This document shows positions 33,542-41,289 of a DNA stretch of 64,000 nt, piece after piece; the first letter of the stretch is position 1, and every line of letters begins with the position of its first letter. The notes under the pieces are model-generated. The model had not been told where the DNA came from. It did not search any database and saw only the letters and a program-made list of their open reading frames with translations. Origin of the DNA: Edaphobacter bradus (GTDB taxonomy: Bacteria; Acidobacteriota; Terriglobia; Terriglobales; Acidobacteriaceae); assembly GCF_025685645.1 (NCBI RefSeq), contig NZ_JAGSYF010000002.1, positions 1,054,907-1,118,906 of the forward strand, given 5' to 3'. The translations under genes were made by a program, and so were the position numbers.

Positions 33542-34306
33542 ATGCGGCTGCCTTTGGTGTCTGGGTTGGTCTTTGGAGTTCTTTGCACCGCGGGAATTGC
33601 GTGCTGCATGGCGGGGGCGCAGGATCAGTCAACGATGCATGCCCTGGATGGCGGAACGAGGGAGAGAATCCAGACTCTGACGATCATCTTGCCTACGACG
33701 AATGCGCCGTTCACGGCGACGGTAACGACAGAGCTGACGAAGATACTGAGCGATGGAAGTTCGCAGACGAACTGGAATCACCGGACGGTAGCTCGCGACA
33801 GCTCCGGGCGCATCTTTGAGGAGCGGCGGTTCTTTGCTCCAAACGGCGACAAGGTGGCGACGTCTATCGTACAGCTCGACTACTCCGACCCCAGCCGGCA
33901 CGAGATCTATACCTGCAGGACGCAGGAGAAGACGTGCTATGTCTCTCGGTACTATGCACCGGAGTCGGTGAGGATGGAGCCTGCCGGGCCACTGCCGAAT
34001 GGCGGAGGATCGGTGACGCGCGAGGATCTGGGGAAGAGAATGATCGATGACCTTGATGTGGTTGGCTCGCGCGAGGTCACGACTCTCAACGCGGGTGTGG
34101 TCGGGAATCAAAAGACTGAGCCGATCGTGAAAGAGTTCTGGTACTCGCCGCGGCTGCAGATCAACATCATCACGAAGCGGTTCGATCCGCGATTTGGCGC
34201 GCAGAAGCAGAACTTTGTGGTGAGCAATATCAACGAGAGCGAACCCGATCCGAAGCTGTTCGAGCCGCCTGCGGATTACCGTGTTGTGAAGATGAACGGA
34301 CAGTGA
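33542..34306 (+). CDS. Secreted hypothetical protein
   Basis: The ATG at 33542 (GAGGAG upstream) gives 254 residues with a signal peptide (PLVSGLVFGVLCTAGIACCM, cleavage near AGA-QD). The mature protein is rich in beta structure: FTATVTTELTKILSDGSSQT, ...NWNHRTVARDSSGRIFEERR, EIYTCRTQEKTCYVSRYY, WYSPRLQINIITKRFDPRFG, ending LFEPPADYRVVKMNGQ. I recognise it only as a conserved acidobacterial exported family with a substrate or ligand unknown. Its last 56 bases are duplicated as a frameshifted fragment at 38771-38827, implying a paralogue once stood there. Confidence 0.75.
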   Translation: MRLPLVSGLVFGVLCTAGIACCMAGAQDQSTMHALDGGTRERIQTLTIILPTTNAPFTATVTTELTKILSDGSSQTNWNHRTVARDSSGRIFEERRFFAPNGDKVATSIVQLDYSDPSRHEIYTCRTQEKTCYVSRYYAPESVRMEPAGPLPNGGGSVTREDLGKRMIDDLDVVGSREVTTLNAGVVGNQKTEPIVKEFWYSPRLQINIITKRFDPRFGAQKQNFVVSNINESEPDPKLFEPPADYRVVKMNGQ

Positions 34307-34440
34307 TCGGGCGGAGAGATGCCTCCTTTGGGATAGATTGTGGCTCTCCTTCGATGAGTGCACTGGCATTTACCTCAGAACCGTTGGCCGAGATCGGTGA
34401 AGCGAAGCGCGTTTGTCCTTACCGATTCTGCGAGAGGTTG

Positions 34441-34503
34441 AGGTCGAAACTTCCGGTTTGCCGGTCATACGGCAAGCATCACTTCCCATAAGCCGACTTC
34501 ACC
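34441..34503 (+). repeat. Dispersed repeat, copy A
   Basis: Core AAACTTCCGGTTTGCCGGTC at 34447-34472, followed by a tail that aligns, in reverse complement, with 4990-5048. The preceding bases AAGCGCGTTTGTC (about 34404) recur at about 51471. It occupies most of the 266-bp gap before the DUF4262 gene. Confidence 0.65.
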
Positions 34504-34572
34504 GGACTAATCGGGGCAGTTTCCGGACATACATATGGGATCGCTATGTGGCATGACGTCTATCATCGATAA

Positions 34573-35058
34573 ATGACACGGCACAGTACTGATCCCGGTT
34601 TGACCGAGCACGAGAGAGATGTGCTCCAAAGGTTGGAGGCTACAGGTTGGTTTGTTAATAAAATTGCCGAGGACAGTGAGGGTCCAGGCTTCGCTTACTC
34701 GTTTGGTCTATATGAACGATATCAACACCCCGAGATCATTATTTTCGGGCTACCACCGGACATAATGCATCGATTGATTAATGACATCGGCAAGCGGGTG
34801 AGCGGTGGAATGCGGTATGGCGACGGTGACCAATCACACGACCTATTGGAGGACTATTCCTGCGTATTCCGACGGGTCAATCCACTGCGATATAGGGAGA
34901 CCCTAACGTGGACTATGTGGTTCTACGAAAGCTCCGATTTTCCGGCTCTTCAACTCTTCTGGCCCGATAAAGCGCATCGTTTCCCATGGGATCCGGGGTG
35001 CAGCGAGATTTTCCGAAAGAGTCAGCCTGATATGAGCAGATCTTCTACTTCGGCCTGA
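34573..35058 (+). CDS. DUF4262-domain protein
   Basis: The 161-residue protein matches the DUF4262 pattern: an N-terminal helix LTEHERDVLQRLEATGWFVN, then FAYSFGLYERYQHPEIIIFG and LPPDIMHRLINDIGKRV, and later TMWFYESSDFPALQLFWPDK. The family is cytoplasmic and functionally uncharacterised, and is often found near plasmid or toxin-like genes. GC content is visibly lower than in housekeeping neighbours. It is enclosed by dispersed-repeat copies A and D, so may have been acquired. Confidence 0.85.
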   Translation: MTRHSTDPGLTEHERDVLQRLEATGWFVNKIAEDSEGPGFAYSFGLYERYQHPEIIIFGLPPDIMHRLINDIGKRVSGGMRYGDGDQSHDLLEDYSCVFRRVNPLRYRETLTWTMWFYESSDFPALQLFWPDKAHRFPWDPGCSEIFRKSQPDMSRSSTSA

Positions 35059-35108
35059 CAATTCTCATCCGCTGGTTTCGACAGCCGACTAGTGAGACAT
35101 ATGTCAGA

Positions 35109-35402
35109 TCAGTCCTCAGAAACGCGCTTGTTGAGTAATGTCCGTATTGTCGGCAATACGGACATTTCGGGGTTACTTCCGTATTGCCGGTGATACGCCA
35201 ACGATCGCGCCAAACCCTCTGCCAGTGTCTTCTCTAAAAAACTTCGGAACGCCGCCGCGTGAATCTTCGCCTGTTGCTCCGGGGTAAACTTCGTAATCGC
35301 ATTGTCGATGGCCCAACTCGCGGCCCGATACGCCAGAAGCTTCGCCCCGGCTACCTGCTCAGGCGTCAGTTTGCTCAAGTCCAAGTAGTTCAGGTCGTCC
35401 AT
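35109..35402 (-). CDS. Small hypothetical protein whose 3' end is repeat-encoded
   Basis: The first 65 residues (LDLSKLTPEQVAGAKLLAYR, then AIDNAITKFTPEQQAKIHAA and FLEKTLAEGLARSLA) look like a real amphipathic helical protein. The last 30 residues are encoded by palindromic repeat D (35137-35197), including SVLPTIRTLL, so the native C-terminus was probably replaced when the repeat arrived. The family is not recognised. Confidence 0.5.
   Translation of the reverse strand: MDDLNYLDLSKLTPEQVAGAKLLAYRAASWAIDNAITKFTPEQQAKIHAAAFRSFLEKTLAEGLARSLAYHRQYGSNPEMSVLPTIRTLLNKRVSED
35137..35197. repeat. Dispersed repeat, copy D with perfect palindrome
   Basis: AATGTCCGTATTG (35137-35149) and CAATACGGACATT (35154-35166) pair perfectly around TCGG. 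A second core, ACTTCCGTATTGCCGGTGAT, follows directly. It overlaps the 3' end of the gene at 35109-35402. Confidence 0.8.
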
Positions 35403-35660
35403 GTATCCTCCCCGACAGCCACTCTACCGCCGCGGCTTTCGTGCATCTATACCTCTCCCAAATGGACCCACTTGTCTTCGGGCAATGCGCGGATGAATGC
35501 CCCCACTTGACCAAGCTGGTTATGACCTTCGGCCCATTGGATATGCTCTCTGAATCGCAGTTGCAACTGTGGTCGGCCCCTGCGAAGGTGCGCCTTGCAT
35601 CTGCGGAAGGCTCGTGGGACCATCATGGTGCACTCCCTGGACGCACTGGGAGGAAAGCAA

Positions 35661-36023
35661 GTGAGCGAAGAGCTTTGCAAGTGCGGTCATCGCAAATCGC
35701 AGCATGCAGCCATCGTGTGCAGTTGGTGGAAATGCTATTGCAAGCAGTTTGAACCCCTCACGCGAGAGGAGCCGAAGCGAGAGCGGAAGCCATTTGAGGA
35801 GTTTCCTTATGCGGGTGACATCATCCGTGCCGATGTTGCTCCCCAGGAAGTCGAACAATTGCGATCCAAGCTCCGCGCCGCCCTGGAGGAGATCGAGAGG
35901 CTCAAACAGCTTCAAGAGGGAAATTCCATGCTGGCAACTCGGCTTGGCGTCGAAAACAACCTGCTGAGGGAGGCGCTGGCCGAAATAAAGAGACTCGTCG
36001 AAGCAATACTCGCACGGCCTTAG
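35661..36023 (+). CDS. Small Cys/His zinc-binding-like protein with coiled coil
   Basis: The GTG at 35661 is preceded by GGGAGGAAAG, so it is preferred to the open frame's upstream codons. The 120-residue product begins MSEELCKCGHRKSQH and continues with CSWWKCYCKQF, a CxCGH-x4-H...C..C.C arrangement that could bind zinc. From about residue 60 onward a heptad-rich coiled coil runs through EVEQLRSKLRAALEEIERLK and LLREALAEIKRLVEAIL. This could be a small DNA- or protein-binding dimer. No family name is claimed. Confidence 0.65.
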   Translation: MSEELCKCGHRKSQHAAIVCSWWKCYCKQFEPLTREEPKRERKPFEEFPYAGDIIRADVAPQEVEQLRSKLRAALEEIERLKQLQEGNSMLATRLGVENNLLREALAEIKRLVEAILARP

Positions 36024-36246
36024 AGGAGTTGCTGTAATCCACAGGGCTCCTGTGAATTGTGGATTGCTGGCGCACGATAAGGCGCAAGCGGTGCTCTCCG
36101 AGTCACGGCTTCTCTATCCACTGGTCGATGCTCTGAGGCTCGGAAAATCGAACTCGGAAGTCGGCTTATCTCTACCGACCGCTAAACGAAAATCCCCCAG
36201 CCCGTTTTCGTCTCCGTCACCATCGTTGGCCACGGCCCACCGTAAA

Positions 36247-36783
36247 ATGGAAATGATGATATTCGCTCCAGGTTCCTCGGCGGTTGTTGCTCTGCTGGGC
36301 CTCATTGGTGTGCTGGTGTGGCGGCTTCGCGAGGGGAGCCGGCAGGTCACGCTCAAGACCATCGTCTTTCCGCCCCTAGGCATGGCCACCGGTTTCTCGA
36401 TGTTTGTCGTATCGGGTTTCCGCGTTCCTCTCGCCTGGGCGCTCGCAGCCTTCCTCATCGGCGCCCTAGTGCTCTCCTACCCGCTCATCCGCACCTCGCG
36501 GCTCGTCCTCAAACAGGACACGGTCATGATGCACCGATCCAAGGTCTTCTTCATGGTCGTGCTCATCCTATTCGCCGTCCGCTACCTGGCGCGCGACTAC
36601 GTCGGTAAGATCATCTCCGTGCAGCAGACCGCAGGGTTGTTCTTCATTCTTGCCTTCGGCATGATCGTCGCCTGGCGCACCGCCATGTTCTTCGAGTACA
36701 AGCGCCTCTTTGCACATAGAATCCCGGGCGACTTGGCCAGGTCGAGTGACGAACAAGGAGAATCGCGCTCGCAGGAACGATAA
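36247..36783 (+). CDS. CcdC-like membrane protein
   Basis: From the ATG at 36247 the product has 178 residues and five hydrophobic segments. TIVFPPLGMATGFSMFVVSG, VPLAWALAAFLIGALVLSYP, LIRTSRLVLKQDTVMMHRSK and FFMVVLILFAVRYLARDYVG are typical of CcdC/DUF1453 membrane proteins, linked in Bacillus to cytochrome c maturation but poorly characterised. No ccdA or thioredoxin-like gene is nearby, so the role is uncertain. AAGTCGGCTT occurs both about 90 bp before (36154-36163) and a few bases after the gene, a short direct repeat. Confidence 0.75.
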   Translation: MEMMIFAPGSSAVVALLGLIGVLVWRLREGSRQVTLKTIVFPPLGMATGFSMFVVSGFRVPLAWALAAFLIGALVLSYPLIRTSRLVLKQDTVMMHRSKVFFMVVLILFAVRYLARDYVGKIISVQQTAGLFFILAFGMIVAWRTAMFFEYKRLFAHRIPGDLARSSDEQGESRSQER

Positions 36784-36845
36784 GTCGGCTTGTATTGACT
36801 CTGCGAGAGGTTGCAATAGCCCTGAAGTCGTCAATTGAGGTCGAA

Positions 36846-36867
36846 TGTTCCGGTTTGCCGGTTAACC
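36846..36867 (+). repeat. Dispersed repeat, copy B
   Basis: TGTTCCGGTTTGCCGGTTAA core preceded by CTCTGCGAGAGGTTG and GAGGTCGAA, as in copy A. With the inverted copy at 38646-38666 it flanks the amidase gene. Confidence 0.6.
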
Positions 36868-36981
36868 GCCCGCAATCGGCGAAGGGCAAAAACCGGGGGA
36901 GGGGAATTCCGGATCAACTGGACGGACTATCGGCCCGTTCCGTACCAGCGCCGCTGGTCGGCCGTGTATCGCTACCGTGCC

Positions 36982-38571
36982 CTACCCCTCGTAACCGGAG
37001 GGTGCTACAAATCCGCCCAGTACCTGCGCCAGCAGCTTCGCAAAGACAATCGGCGTGGCGTCTTCCCAATACGGTCCCATGATTTGCAGGCCGATGGGCA
37101 AGCCGCCCTCGCCATGCCCGACCGGTGCTATCGTGGCCGGACATCCTGTCAGCGTAGCGGGCGCGATCCAACGCAACATATCGGCGTAGTCACGCGGGCC
37201 ATCCACCGTCGCAATTTTGCGCTTGTCCTGCGGTTCGCTGTGGTCATGCTCAAACGCCGTGGTGAAGGCCACGGGTAAGAGGAACACGTCGACCTCATCG
37301 AAATAACTCTGCCACTGCGCGCGATATCCCAGCCGCCGGAAGTTTTGCTGTTGCCAGTCGGCAAAGCTCGCCAGGCCCGGCACTACTTTACCGCTCGCCG
37401 CTGCCTCTTTCCGCTCCGCCTCTTGCTGCTCTGCCGTCTCAGCGCTGAACATGAACGCATCCAGGTGGAACCTGTAATTCCGGTTCAGCTCTTCAATCTT
37501 GAATCCTGCGGGCCAGCCGCGTTTCAGCGTGGCACCCGCTTTCTCAAGTTTCTGGATCGTATTCTCCAGTACTGCTTTTGTTTCCGGAGTTACGGGACAA
37601 TATGGATCGTCCAGCACGTAGCCGACCCTAAATTCCCGCAAACTTTCGTGTCGCGCTGCGGGCAGTTCCCATTTCCACGCTTTCGCGGAGTAGTCCGCCG
37701 GACCGCCCAGAAAGCGCAACGCCGCCAGTAAATCCTCCGCGCTGCGCGCCAGCGGCCCGCCCACGGCAAGCAGAGTCGAGAAACCTGGATTTTGGTGCTG
37801 CCCGCCAGGCAAATGGCCCTGCATGTCTACTAGGTCCAGCGTCGGCTTGTGCGCGTACAGACCGCAGAAATGCGCTGGCACGCGGATTGATCCCCCAATG
37901 TCGCTGCCCACACTCAGGTATCCGAGGCCTGCCGCCAGCGCCGAGGCCGTCCCGCCCGACGATCCTCCCGGCGATCGCTTCAAATCCCACGGGTTGTTCG
38001 TTGTGCCATAAATCTGGTTGTAGCTTTGCCAATCGCCCAGCGCGATCGGAACATTCGTCGCCCCAATCAGCACGGCCCCCGCGCCCCGGAACCGCGTCAC
38101 CACCTCCGAGTCGCTCGGAGCCTTGGAGTCTTTCAGCGCCGGAATCCCCCAAGTGCAAGGACGCCCCGCCACCGCAAAGCTTTCCTTCACGTGAACCGGC
38201 ACGCCGTGAAGGACGCCGAGCGATTTCCCGCCTGCCTGCGCTTCATCCGCTTGCTTCGCCCGCGCGAGCGCGTCTTCGCGAAGCTGATACGCAAATGCAT
38301 TCAGTTGTGGATTGAATTTGTCGATCCGCGCGAAGGTTTGTTGCGTCAGCTCGAATGACGAAATGTGCTTTTTGCGAACCGCCTCTGCAGCTTCCAACGC
38401 CGACGCAAATTCCAGCCGGCCACTAGGACTTGTCGTCCGACTGGAGGTTGGACCAGTAACATTCGCGTTGGGGCTACCCGCTTCGACATCGCCTACGCCG
38501 TATTCGGCAAAAACTGGCAGACGTGTCGCCAAACCCAGAGACACAGTGGTGACAAAATCTCGTCGATTCAT
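36982..38571 (-). CDS. Exported amidase (amidase signature family)
   Basis: The 529-residue enzyme starts with MNRRDFVTTVSLGLATR, a Tat-like signal with RR. The Ser-cisSer-Lys triad of amidase-signature enzymes is intact: Lys129 in VHVKES, cis-Ser204 in SPGGSSGG and nucleophile Ser228 in GSDIGGSIRVPA. It hydrolyses carboxamides; the substrate is unknown, and GatA is excluded by the export signal and lack of gatB/C neighbours. The gene is enclosed by inverted repeat cores at 36846-36867 and 38646-38666, only about 75-115 bp outside its ends. Confidence 0.93.
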   Translation of the reverse strand: MNRRDFVTTVSLGLATRLPVFAEYGVGDVEAGSPNANVTGPTSSRTTSPSGRLEFASALEAAEAVRKKHISSFELTQQTFARIDKFNPQLNAFAYQLREDALARAKQADEAQAGGKSLGVLHGVPVHVKESFAVAGRPCTWGIPALKDSKAPSDSEVVTRFRGAGAVLIGATNVPIALGDWQSYNQIYGTTNNPWDLKRSPGGSSGGTASALAAGLGYLSVGSDIGGSIRVPAHFCGLYAHKPTLDLVDMQGHLPGGQHQNPGFSTLLAVGGPLARSAEDLLAALRFLGGPADYSAKAWKWELPAARHESLREFRVGYVLDDPYCPVTPETKAVLENTIQKLEKAGATLKRGWPAGFKIEELNRNYRFHLDAFMFSAETAEQQEAERKEAAASGKVVPGLASFADWQQQNFRRLGYRAQWQSYFDEVDVFLLPVAFTTAFEHDHSEPQDKRKIATVDGPRDYADMLRWIAPATLTGCPATIAPVGHGEGGLPIGLQIMGPYWEDATPIVFAKLLAQVLGGFVAPSGYEG

Positions 38572-38645
38572 GCGTGCATGCTAACAGCTCCAATCGGGAA
38601 CAAGTTCAAAATCACCCAACGCTTTAGCCGAAATCGTGGGCGAAT

Positions 38646-38666
38646 GGTCGGCAACACGGACATTTC
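38646..38666 (-). repeat. Dispersed repeat, copy E
   Basis: GGTCGGCAACACGGACATTT is the core in reverse orientation relative to copy B; TAAGTACCGGGAAGTCGGCT follows within 60 bp. It lies just upstream of the amidase start. Confidence 0.55.
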
Positions 38667-38770
38667 AATCTGAGCGAGAAATCGCCGATGCCCTCACCGA
38701 TTCGGATAAGTACCGGGAAGTCGGCTGTATTCACCCGAGCTTCGCGAGTCTCATTTCATGCGCGCCGTTT

Positions 38771-38827
38771 TCAAGCTGTTTGAGCCGCCTGCGGATTTAT
38801 CGAGTTGTTAAGATGAACGCGCAGTGA
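38771..38827 (+). pseudogene. Fragment of a paralogue of the secreted protein at 33542-34306
   Basis: About 56 bases align with 34253-34308 at close to 90 percent identity, including CGAGCCGCCTGCGGAT-like sequence and the terminal codons VKMN-Q. A one-base insertion shifts the frame in the middle. Only the last 17 codons survive, immediately after repeat copy E. Confidence 0.8.
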
Positions 38828-38897
38828 TCCGCCGGTCGCTGGATTCTCGGCCAATGTCCTTGCCAGCCCCGTTATGCGGGCATAAACTTCCAGCCGC

Positions 38898-39227
38898 ATG
38901 AGTGAATCTTCGGAATTTCCAAATTTTGACAGCTTCTTTCGCTTCTACGTGCGGCAGCATAGCCACCCGGGGAATCGCCTGCTGCATGCCATCGGAACGG
39001 TGAGCGGGATCGTCGTCGTCATCGCGGCCTTCGCTACGCATCATCCGTGGTATGCGCTTCTGTCGCCGGTTGTTGCGTATGGATTTGCCTGGACGGGGCA
39101 CTTCCTGATTGAAGGCAACAAGCCAGCGACGTTTGGGCATCCGCTGTGGTCGTTCCTGGGGGACTTCCGCATGCTCGGCCTGATGCTGACCGGGCGGCTC
39201 AATCCCTATCTCGATCGCAGCGCGTGA
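38898..39227 (+). CDS. DUF962 / Mpo1-like membrane protein
   Basis: The 109-residue protein matches the DUF962 family: FDSFFRFYVRQHSHPGNRLLH near the N-terminus, two membrane hairpins (IGTVSGIVVVIAAFATHHPW; LLSPVVAYGFAWTGHFLIEG) and NKPATFGHPLWSFLGDFRML. Conserved histidines at both ends of the helices suit the Fe2+-dependent dioxygenase proposed for yeast Mpo1 in fatty-acid alpha-oxidation. Bacterial roles are unknown. It stands alone next to gene debris. Confidence 0.9.
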   Translation: MSESSEFPNFDSFFRFYVRQHSHPGNRLLHAIGTVSGIVVVIAAFATHHPWYALLSPVVAYGFAWTGHFLIEGNKPATFGHPLWSFLGDFRMLGLMLTGRLNPYLDRSA

Positions 39228-39339
39228 TGGGGCGGCGTGGCTCTCTGCGCCTGGTCATCTTGCGTTCGGCGCTGCCCAAGGGCTATCGCGCGGCGAAGAT
39301 GAACCAGCGGTGATGCTCTGCGGAGACGTCCTTTGTCGA

Positions 39340-39741
39340 TCAGGAGGCCCGCGTTTTACGCTTTGCCTTGCTCTGCTTGTAAGCCTCGAGCTCTGGCCCG
39401 CAGTCAAGGGAAGTTCCGGCGTAAGGCGAAGCATGCGCCGGGAGAGATCTCGCAGCGCTCTTTCGCGCGGATGGGGGATTCCCCTGCGTGTCGGTTGTCC
39501 CCTCGGAGCGAAGGGATTTCGGGAGCTCGGATTGGTTGAACTCAATGCCGTCGTCGGCCATCTGTTGCGCCTTGCGTACGAGCAATTCGCGCTTGGCGGC
39601 CATCTTGCCTGCGGCGATGTCGCGCTCCGCATCGGAGGGGAAGGTTTCGTACTTGAGCAGGTGCGCCAGCTTGCGGTCGAAGAGATCGATCTCCTCGTGG
39701 AGGGACTTCAGTTGGTATCTACCGGGCGTCATAGTGGACAT
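39340..39741 (-). CDS. Hypothetical cytoplasmic protein
   Basis: The 133-residue protein has a helical N-terminal domain (SLHEEIDLFDRKLAHLLKYE; ERDIAAGKMAAKRELLVRKA) of about 75 residues followed by a low-complexity, basic, probably disordered tail ending KAKRKTRAS. The helical part looks conserved, as in acidobacterial proteins I have seen unnamed. No function can be assigned. It lies downstream of the cold-shock gene on the same strand, separated by its terminator. Confidence 0.6.
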   Translation of the reverse strand: MSTMTPGRYQLKSLHEEIDLFDRKLAHLLKYETFPSDAERDIAAGKMAAKRELLVRKAQQMADDGIEFNQSELPKSLRSEGTTDTQGNPPSARKSAARSLPAHASPYAGTSLDCGPELEAYKQSKAKRKTRAS

Positions 39742-39822
39742 AAAGAACCTCTAGGGATCTGGGCGTGAGTTGAAGGAGGAAGCGGAATGCAACCGAGTCG
39801 CGTTCCGTCTTTCCGGGGAGAC

Positions 39823-39852
39823 AAAAAGGGCGGCCATGAGGCACGCCCTTTT
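39823..39852 (-). terminator. Terminator of the cold-shock gene
   Basis: AAAAGGGCG (39824-39832) pairs with CGCCCTTTT (39844-39852); on the minus strand the stem is followed by CTTTTTGT. Confidence 0.9.
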
Positions 39853-39870
39853 CCGATACATAAAACTTTG

Positions 39871-40071
39871 TTAGAGGGCCTTGACGTTCTCAGCCTGCCA
39901 GCCCTTGGGGCCCTTCACGACGTTGAACTCTACGGCCTGACCTTCCTGGAGGGTTTTGAAGCCGTTGCCCTGGATGGCGGTGTGATGAACGAACACATCA
40001 TCGCCTGTAGCGCGGCTCAGAAACCCAAAGCCCTTCGCATCGTTGAACCACTTTACTGTACCTTGTTCCAT
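39871..40071 (-). CDS. Cold-shock domain protein (CspA family)
   Basis: The 66-residue protein is a single cold-shock domain with both RNA-binding motifs: KGFGFLSR (RNP1, residues 13-20) and DVFVHHTAI (RNP2, 25-33). It begins [14 protein letters not shown], canonical for CspA. It acts as an RNA chaperone and single-strand-binding protein. AAGGAAA lies upstream of the ATG. The 168-bp upstream gap could hold a long leader like those of cold-inducible csp genes. Confidence 0.97.
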   Translation of the reverse strand: MEQGTVKWFNDAKGFGFLSRATGDDVFVHHTAIQGNGFKTLQEGQAVEFNVVKGPKGWQAENVKAL

Positions 40072-40239
40072 GACATATTTCCTTGACTGCTTGTTGATGT
40101 ACCGCTGAACTCAATGTGGGATTGTTCGCGTGTAGAGCAGGACGTGCCAGAACAAGGAAGAACACCAGATCGGATTCTACGATCAGGTACCAGTTTACCA
40201 TCTTTGTGGAAAAGTCGCCCTAAACTTAGATAAGCGACG

Positions 40240-41289
40240 CTAAGAGAACCACTTGAGCAGGCGAATGATTCCCATCGACGCCGGCTTGGAGTGGGCGGAG
40301 ACGTCCTTGCGAGCGTGGATCTCTTTGCGCTGCGCGGCGTAGTAGCGGTAGGCCTCGATCATCATCTGCTGGTTGGTCAGGGTGGGGCGCCAGCCGAGAC
40401 GCTCGCGGATGCGCGTGGTGTCGAAGATGAAATCCTCGGCGATCATACGGTAGTGATAGGGGCCGAGCGGTGAGACGCCGAGCTTGTGCGCGAGCTTCAT
40501 GGCGGCGATGGTCGGCGCCTTGGGGAGTTGGGCGACGCGGGCGCGCGTGCCGGCGTCGCGGATGACCGCCTCGTAGACCTCGCGGAGCGAGCAGACGTTC
40601 TCGGAGCCGATGTGGAAGAGGTCGGAGTGCGGGTAGTCCATGGCCTGGATGCAGGCGGTGGCGAGATCCTGCGCGTAGATGAACTGGTAGCGGTTCGAGC
40701 CCGAGCCGACGACCCAGACCTTCTTGTTGTCCTGGATGAACTCGAAGAGGATGGCGAGCAGGCCGAGACGGCCGCTGTCGATGATGGTGGGGCAGCGGAT
40801 GATGATGACGTTAAGGCCGTGTTGGCACTCTTTGAGGACGTGCTCGGCGGCTAATTTGGAGCGGCCGTAGAGCTCGACCGGATTGGGAGGCTCATCTTCC
40901 CTGACCTCGTGGCCGAGGTTCGAGGCCCAGAGGCAGTTGGTGGAGGTGAAGACCATCTGATGGACCTTGTGGACGTGGCAGGCGAGGGCGAGGTTGCGGG
41001 TGCCGTCGACGTTGGAGGTCCAGAGATCGTTCTCGTTGATAGTGTCGTGGGCGAGAAGCGCGGCGCAGTGGAAGACTGCGGAAAAGTTGCCTCTCGCGAA
41101 GAGATCGTTGAGGAGCGCGGTGTCGCGGATATCGCCCTGGACGCTGGTGAGCGCGGGGTGGGAGTCGGAGTCGGCGACGAGATCGATGTTGGTGACGGCG
41201 TAGCCCTCGGTGAGGAGGCGGCGCTTGAGGACTCCGCCGAAGAAGCCGGAGCCTCCGGTGACGAGGACGTTTCTGGTGGGCTGGGTCAT
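40240..41289 (-). CDS. NAD-dependent epimerase/dehydratase (extended SDR)
   Basis: The 349-residue enzyme has TGGSGFFGG (residues 11-19) and YGRSK with Tyr141 and Lys145, so cofactor site and catalytic pair are intact; the serine/threonine of the active site is in FTSTNCLWAS. The family modifies nucleotide sugars or related substrates. It overlaps the membrane glycosyltransferase-like gene by ATGA (41286-41289), so the two are cotranscribed and probably serve one glycoconjugate pathway. The exact substrate is unknown. Confidence 0.9.
   Translation of the reverse strand: MTQPTRNVLVTGGSGFFGGVLKRRLLTEGYAVTNIDLVADSDSHPALTSVQGDIRDTALLNDLFARGNFSAVFHCAALLAHDTINENDLWTSNVDGTRNLALACHVHKVHQMVFTSTNCLWASNLGHEVREDEPPNPVELYGRSKLAAEHVLKECQHGLNVIIIRCPTIIDSGRLGLLAILFEFIQDNKKVWVVGSGSNRYQFIYAQDLATACIQAMDYPHSDLFHIGSENVCSLREVYEAVIRDAGTRARVAQLPKAPTIAAMKLAHKLGVSPLGPYHYRMIAEDFIFDTTRIRERLGWRPTLTNQQMMIEAYRYYAAQRKEIHARKDVSAHSKPASMGIIRLLKWFS

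Noticed and set aside
35137-35197. CRISPR-like repeat
   Set aside because: The two cores differ and there are no regularly spaced repeats or cas genes; it belongs to the dispersed palindromic family.
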